From positions 62,001 to 126,000 of the forward strand of contig CAZGEA010000002.1 of assembly GCA_964524515.1 (NCBI GenBank): 64,000 nt of DNA, in the 5' to 3' direction. Shown here piece after piece: positions 59,773 through 64,000 of this stretch. The position numbers and the translations under genes were made by a program. Source of the DNA: CAZGEA01 sp964524515 (GTDB lineage: Bacteria > Patescibacteriota > Microgenomatia > UBA8517). The notes under the pieces are model-generated. The model was not told the DNA's origin. It worked only from the letters and a program-made list of their open reading frames with translations, and did no database searches. Position 1 is the stretch's first letter; each line of letters opens with the position of its first letter.

Positions 59773-60502
59773 CTCTAAAATTCTCTTTATCTCAGCACTC
59801 CATGGTGATGAAGGTTTTGGGGTTGAAGTTTTAAAAAATATAGAAAAAAACTATTCCAAAGAAAAATATAATTATGATTGGATTATTGGTAATCCTGAAG
59901 CCTACAAACAAAATGTTCGATTCACTCAAGAAGACTTAAATAGAATTGCACCAGGAAATATAAACAGTGAAGTTTATGAACAAAAAAGAGCAGCAGAGAT
60001 AGTTGAATTAAGTAAAAATTATTCTTGTGTTATTGACATTCATGGAACGAATGCTCAAAGTGGAATATTCACTTTAATCCCAAACCCAAAAATTGAAAAT
60101 TTATTGCTTGCTTCAATTTTACCAATTCAGAATAACGTTATTTGGGCAGCCAAATCCTCAATTGAAAATGGCCCAGTTACGCAGTTTGTTGATTGTCCTG
60201 CAGTGGAAATTGAATGTGGGCCAAAAACATCTCCTGAAGTTCAAATAAATTTAGAAAAAATAATAATCAAAATTATCGAAAATCAAAATTCTGAAGTTGG
60301 TTCTATAAAAGAAAATCTCAAAAACAAAAAGTTTTATCAAGTTTATGGATCAGTTGAAAACACTGACACATCCCATATGAAAGAATTTGAGGAAACTGAA
60401 CTAGAAGGTGAAAAATTCTACCCTTTATTAATTAATTCCTACAAAACTGGATCTACAAGGAAAATGAAAAAGATTAATTTTTTTGACCTATTGAGTTATT
60501 AA
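59765..60502 (+). CDS. Succinylglutamate desuccinylase/aspartoacylase-family hydrolase
   Basis: The 245-residue protein has the zinc-binding and substrate motifs of the AstE/AspA family: ALHGDEGFG (HxxE), DLNRIAPG, VIDIHGTN (second His) and AVEIECGP (catalytic Glu). It would hydrolyse an N-acyl amino acid or a related amide. Start: ATG at 59765, which overlaps the end of the LOG-like gene and implies translational coupling. The substrate cannot be told. Confidence 0.82.
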   Translation: MANSKILFISALHGDEGFGVEVLKNIEKNYSKEKYNYDWIIGNPEAYKQNVRFTQEDLNRIAPGNINSEVYEQKRAAEIVELSKNYSCVIDIHGTNAQSGIFTLIPNPKIENLLLASILPIQNNVIWAAKSSIENGPVTQFVDCPAVEIECGPKTSPEVQINLEKIIIKIIENQNSEVGSIKENLKNKKFYQVYGSVENTDTSHMKEFEETELEGEKFYPLLINSYKTGSTRKMKKINFFDLLSY

Positions 60503-60511
60503 ATAAAAGTT

Positions 60512-61429
60512 ATGAAAGATGAAATAATAAATCTTATTGTAGATACTGATCCAGGAGTAGATGACACTCTTGCTTTATTTCTATTAAAAGGAAATAAAAA
60601 TATAAAAATTGAATTAATAACAACGGTTCAGGGAAATTCAACAATTGAAAATGTAACAACAAATGCATTGTTTGTTAAAAATCTCATAAATATCAATGCT
60701 CCGTTGTATGCAGGAAGCGATCGACCATTGGTTCGAGAACCAATTTATTCTTCAGTCCATGGTGAATATTCATTAGGAGACATTTCAATTCCCGAGTCAA
60801 CAAATTGGGAAAGTGGAGCGGTTGAAAAAATTATTGAAGTCGTAAACAAAAAACCTGGTGAAGTTGTAATTCTTGCGTTAGGGCCACTAACAAATATTGC
60901 AAAAGCTCTTGGTATTGACCCAAATTTTGCAAATAAAGTTAAAAAAATAGTAATAATGGGTGGAGCAGTTAGAGTTCCTGGAAACATGGCTAACAACTCA
61001 GCTGAATTTAATTTTCTCTGTGATCCAGATGCTGCATCAATAGTTTTAAGCTCCCAGCTAGACAAAATAATCATCCCTTTAGATGTTTGCAATAAAGTCG
61101 CAATGTATGAGAGAGAATTTGATGAATTAAAAAGTGAAGAAATTTATGAAACGTTAATGAAGTTAATAAGACCCTATATAAAATTACTTAAAGAAGTAGA
61201 TGGTTTAAATGGCGCTGTAATGTATGATCCAGTTGCAGCATATTATTTAATTAATCCAAACGCATTCGAATCAGAAGATTTAAATTTAGAAATTTCAATA
61301 GATAAAGACAATGAATATGGAAAAGTTAGCGAAAATAATTCTGATACAAATAAAACAAAAGTTTGCCTGGCTGTTGATAGGGAAAAATTTGTTTCAGATT
61401 TCAATTCATCCATAAAGCATATTTATTAG
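60512..61429 (+). CDS. Inosine-uridine preferring nucleoside hydrolase
   Basis: The 305-residue protein has the family calcium site LIVDTDPGVDDTLAL, the strand IVIMGGAV, and EFNFLCDPDAASIVL. It splits ribonucleosides to base and ribose, a salvage step in the cytosol. Residues 280-305 are shorter than in typical members. It follows the hydrolase gene by nine bases and completes a salvage-type operon of three genes. Confidence 0.92.
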   Translation: MKDEIINLIVDTDPGVDDTLALFLLKGNKNIKIELITTVQGNSTIENVTTNALFVKNLININAPLYAGSDRPLVREPIYSSVHGEYSLGDISIPESTNWESGAVEKIIEVVNKKPGEVVILALGPLTNIAKALGIDPNFANKVKKIVIMGGAVRVPGNMANNSAEFNFLCDPDAASIVLSSQLDKIIIPLDVCNKVAMYEREFDELKSEEIYETLMKLIRPYIKLLKEVDGLNGAVMYDPVAAYYLINPNAFESEDLNLEISIDKDNEYGKVSENNSDTNKTKVCLAVDREKFVSDFNSSIKHIY

Positions 61430-61508
61430 TTTTTTACATCTCTGTTTTCTTTTATCCCCAATTTTAGGTATAATCATGCACCGCACGTTTATTTTATAAG
61501 GGGTTGCT

Positions 61509-61955
61509 ATGTTAGTCGGATATTTATTTGAAGGGAATCTACAAAGCCATTTTGTGGCAAAAGTCGATTTCAAACCGGAGGACTTGATAGTTGCAAGAAA
61601 GCTTCAAAGAAAATTTTGGGAAGCAGCTTACAAAATATCAAACTACAAAGCTAACCTGCTTACTCAATTATATTGCGAATTGGTCGCAGGGGTTGAGTGG
61701 AACAGTGTAGGTTACATAAGCCAAGTTGGTAAAAATCTAAATGGAGTAGGTGATAATCCAATTATGGACATTGATGGTTTTTGGCGCGATGCAATGGATC
61801 TAATTCCAGAACTAATCGACGAACATGAAAGGATTTGGTTAAGTCAAAATGACAAATTGGGGATTGGAGCATACGAACTGTTGTACTTGGTCTATCAAAA
61901 TGGTCGAGGCACGTTTTTGCGTTCAATCATTCATTCAATTGATTCGTGGAAATAA
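61509..61955 (+). CDS. Small orphan protein
   Basis: The 148-residue product is helical and soluble, with no recognised family. The leader has TATAAT (61469-61474), a double CGCAC-type box (61478-61486) and AAGGGG seven bases before the ATG. Monocistronic GCAC-box unit, convergent with the 62027 gene. Confidence 0.65.
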   Translation: MLVGYLFEGNLQSHFVAKVDFKPEDLIVARKLQRKFWEAAYKISNYKANLLTQLYCELVAGVEWNSVGYISQVGKNLNGVGDNPIMDIDGFWRDAMDLIPELIDEHERIWLSQNDKLGIGAYELLYLVYQNGRGTFLRSIIHSIDSWK

Positions 61956-62006
61956 AAAAAATCGCACCGGGCTGAAAAAAGTCTCATGACTTTCCCAATC
62001 CGGTGC
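61952..62006 (-). terminator. Terminator of the 62027 gene
   Basis: GCACCGG / CCGGTGC outer stem and AAAGTC/GACTTT inner stem; eight T residues follow on the minus strand. Confidence 0.88.
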
Positions 62007-62026
62007 TTATATCTTAACTTCTTATT

Positions 62027-62881
62027 TTACTTTGCTTTTGCTTCAACTGGTGGAGTAAGTTTCCTTATCTCTTCAATTGCAGCAACTGCTTCTTGCCATT
62101 GCAAATTAAAATTGTCTAATTCCTCCTTGGCAGTGTTTCTTTTTTGTTCAATCAAATCAAGTACTTCTTGGAGTTGATATCCTCCTTGTTTCATCCAATT
62201 AGCTTTGTTTGACTCAAAGTTAGCTAGTCCTTTTTTGTATTCTTCTACAGCGCGCTGAGACAAGTATGCAAGCCTCTCCTTTAATGGTTTGGCAGCTTCC
62301 AGAACACTAATAAGAGTCTCGACAGATTTTTTAACTCGCTCAATTCTTTGAGTCCACTCAACCTTGTCTATAAACAAAGTCTTTGGATCAACAAAATTTA
62401 GCCGTCTCAAGCCATCTTCAGCTTCGTTCTTCCAGCGATAAATTGCATCAATGTTTACATTTATCTCAGCAGCATTCGCAGCTTTCTTTAATACTGCTTC
62501 AACCTCATCCATCAAAATATCAAAAAGTACATCTCCGTATTGGGCTTCATCAATTAGAATCCAATCTGGAATCGATATGCTTTTCCCAATTGACTCATAG
62601 TGCCATGATAGGTTTCCATTCAGGACTGATTGAAGCGAAACATCACTTGATCTAAGTACTGCATAATGTAGTGCAGCGACAGTAGTGGCAATTGCCTGTC
62701 CCATATCGTAATCTGGTCGCGTTGAAACACTTATCGTGGTTGGTACTCCGCTATTAACCTCAAAAAAATCGCGATATCCCCAAAGGATATTATACGCAAT
62801 GTCTTTTATGGTGTTGGGAGCGGCCAACGTAACTTTGCCTGAGATCCCGATATGAGAATTAAAACTAAAAGGTGCTGTCAT
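62027..62881 (-). CDS. Coiled-coil protein, unknown function
   Basis: The 284-residue protein has a mixed N-terminal domain (1-110) and then a long helical, heptad-rich region (120-275: VEAVLKKAANAAEINV, RVKKSVETLISVLEAAKPLKERL). No signal peptide. A strong TAGGAGG lies nine bases before the ATG, and TATACT with TTTTGCTC-type sequence is 60 bases upstream. Unlike similar orphans it lacks the GCAC box. Function unknown. Confidence 0.68.
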   Translation of the reverse strand: MTAPFSFNSHIGISGKVTLAAPNTIKDIAYNILWGYRDFFEVNSGVPTTISVSTRPDYDMGQAIATTVAALHYAVLRSSDVSLQSVLNGNLSWHYESIGKSISIPDWILIDEAQYGDVLFDILMDEVEAVLKKAANAAEINVNIDAIYRWKNEAEDGLRRLNFVDPKTLFIDKVEWTQRIERVKKSVETLISVLEAAKPLKERLAYLSQRAVEEYKKGLANFESNKANWMKQGGYQLQEVLDLIEQKRNTAKEELDNFNLQWQEAVAAIEEIRKLTPPVEAKAK

Positions 62882-63000
62882 TTCGTTTGCCTCCTAAAGG
62901 CATTTAACAGAAAGTAAGAAAGTTTTGCCCAATTTTTTGAGCAAAAGGAGTATACCAAAAAAACTATACATTTTCACCTTTTTTTGCTAATCTACAATCA

Positions 63001-63681
63001 ATGAACGCAAAATCTATTATTGCCGGTATAATTATTTTACTTTGCTTTGCTGGTGTTGGCGCCATTCTTTTTGCCCAACAAAATAAAAATTCAAACTCTT
63101 CAAATTCAACTAATAATAAAGTTGAAACTTCAACAAATGTCACTGAATCTGATAAAAAAATTCACGGATCATTATCTGATTTATTAAAACAAGGTGATAA
63201 TTACACTTGTAATTTTAACTATTCAGATGCAACTGGTGGCAAAACTCAAGGAAAAGTTTATGTATTATCAAAAGGAGCAAAGGTCTCTGGTGAATTTACA
63301 AACACACAAAAAAATGGACAAACTATAAAAACAAATATGATATTTGATGGCCAATATAATCATATTTGGGATCCTGACAAAAAAGAAGGCTTTAAGATGG
63401 CAATATCAAAAGAAGATCAAGATAAAATTTTCAATACTGATGGGGGAGGGCAAACTGATAAAACAACTCCAAATGATGTTGAATTTGATTGTTCAAAATG
63501 GGATATTGATACCAAACTTTTTATAGCACCAACTAACGTAAAATTCTCTGAATTTAATTTAAATTCAGTTGCTCCACAAGAAGGCTCAACTCAAAATACA
63601 AAAATAGATTGTAGTGTTTGTAATCAAGTCCCAGAGGGAACTGCAAGAAATGAATGTCTATCTGCTTTGAAGTGTCTCTAG
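63001..63681 (+). CDS. Membrane-anchored outer-domain protein
   Basis: The 226-residue protein has one N-terminal membrane helix (about 5-26), an Asn/Ser-rich linker and a beta-rich outer domain (LKQGDNYTCNFNYSDATGGKTQGKVYVLSKG). The C-terminus has four cysteines in CSVCNQVPEGTARNECLSALKC, which may form disulfides or bind metal. Not assigned to a family. No clear Shine-Dalgarno. Confidence 0.7.
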   Translation: MNAKSIIAGIIILLCFAGVGAILFAQQNKNSNSSNSTNNKVETSTNVTESDKKIHGSLSDLLKQGDNYTCNFNYSDATGGKTQGKVYVLSKGAKVSGEFTNTQKNGQTIKTNMIFDGQYNHIWDPDKKEGFKMAISKEDQDKIFNTDGGGQTDKTTPNDVEFDCSKWDIDTKLFIAPTNVKFSEFNLNSVAPQEGSTQNTKIDCSVCNQVPEGTARNECLSALKCL

Positions 63682-63687
63682 ATATTT

Positions 63688-64000
63688 TTACTTCTTAACA
63701 AACAAAATAACGTTTGGTAAATCTCGCCCTGGTCCCACTTTATAGCCTCCACTCCACAATGCAGTTGATCCGCCATCATCAAGATTCAAGCCATTTTCCA
63801 TGCCAAGTGCTTTGAGAGCAACTGCAGCTTCACCAACTGTAGCTGAGTGAACCACTCCAATGTACACAGTATTGCCTTTATTGGCCACAAAACTTCGGTT
63901 CCCTTTACTCCCTTTTTTAGGGTCGCCATCTGAAGTAAATTTAATATTTCCTCCCTCAACTAATAATGGATAATTAGACAAGACTCCATCAACTCCAGTA
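63688..64000 (-). CDS. Phosphodiester-glycosidase-like (NAGPA) protein, partial
   Basis: The frame is open through the window edge, so the N-terminal part is missing. The visible 104 residues match the C-terminal half of the NAGPA/DUF2233 family: LLVEGGNIKF, RSFVANKGNTVYIGVV, AAVALKALGMENGLNLDDGGSTALW and a closing PNVILFVKK. Relatives remove N-acetylglucosamine from phosphodiesters on exported glycans. Here it is probably exported, but the signal peptide lies outside the window. Confidence 0.85.
   Translation of the reverse strand, partial: TGVDGVLSNYPLLVEGGNIKFTSDGDPKKGSKGNRSFVANKGNTVYIGVVHSATVGEAAVALKALGMENGLNLDDGGSTALWSGGYKVGPGRDLPNVILFVKK

Overview
This AT-rich window is bacterial and uses the standard code: TAA, TAG and TGA all end genes, and the one tRNA seen is tRNA-Trp(CCA). 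It looks like a streamlined, auxotrophic genome, most likely Candidate Phyla Radiation (Patescibacteria). The reasons are an MreB, a cis-prenyltransferase with a long C-terminal extension, an L1 with an N-terminal extension, a short MetRS, PEGA/beta-propeller surface proteins, many apparently leaderless mRNAs, many orphan genes and no biosynthetic operons. The phylum cannot be fixed from this sequence.

Layout. 0-9 kb: envelope and isoprenoid genes (PEGA/propeller protein, mreB, WecB/TagA-type glycosyltransferase, polyprenyl synthase, cis-prenyltransferase). 9-13.7 kb: orphan genes, a MerR/excisionase-type HTH protein, a methyltransferase and a TrmB-like regulator with a palindromic operator on its own promoter. 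13.8-24.4 kb: an accessory island, richer in GC than its flanks, of small orphan genes. Most have their own long folded 5' leader and a long-armed 3' hairpin, and two further regions look like structured non-coding RNA. 24.4-29.1 kb: a 7TM-transglut-like membrane protein, an ATP-grasp/retropepsin fusion and two RimK-like ATP-grasp ligases. 29.2-31.8 kb: three orphan gene cassettes with near-identical terminators. 31.8-42.4 kb: translation genes (rplL, rplJ with an L10 leader, rplA, rplK, nusG, secE, rnhB, rpsU) interrupted by unrelated genes. 42.5-52.8 kb: msrA, metG, then a two-component system followed by a MacAB-like exporter. 53.6-59.2 kb: trpS, two multi-helix membrane proteins, a T-box leader in front of an unrecognised gene, and tRNA-Trp. 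59.2-64 kb: nucleotide/peptide salvage genes and orphans, ending in a truncated phosphodiester-glycosidase-like gene.

The most unusual part is the 14-23 kb island. Two classes of leader element occur twice each, and base changes in their arms preserve pairing: a three-way junction at 15874-15926 and 16375-16425, and a pseudoknot at 15806-15856 and 17645-17698. Several leaders place the Shine-Dalgarno sequence in or next to a helix, one gene carries an in-frame amber codon, and one gene encodes a protein ending in a KH-type RNA-binding motif. I read this as a candidate riboregulated gene array; the helices were found by eye and not computed.

Outside the island, housekeeping genes tend to have TATAAT 6-10 bases before the ATG (leaderless). 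Scattered orphan genes instead share a short leader with a GCAC box near the predicted mRNA 5' end and a strong Shine-Dalgarno sequence, which suggests a common regulon or common origin.
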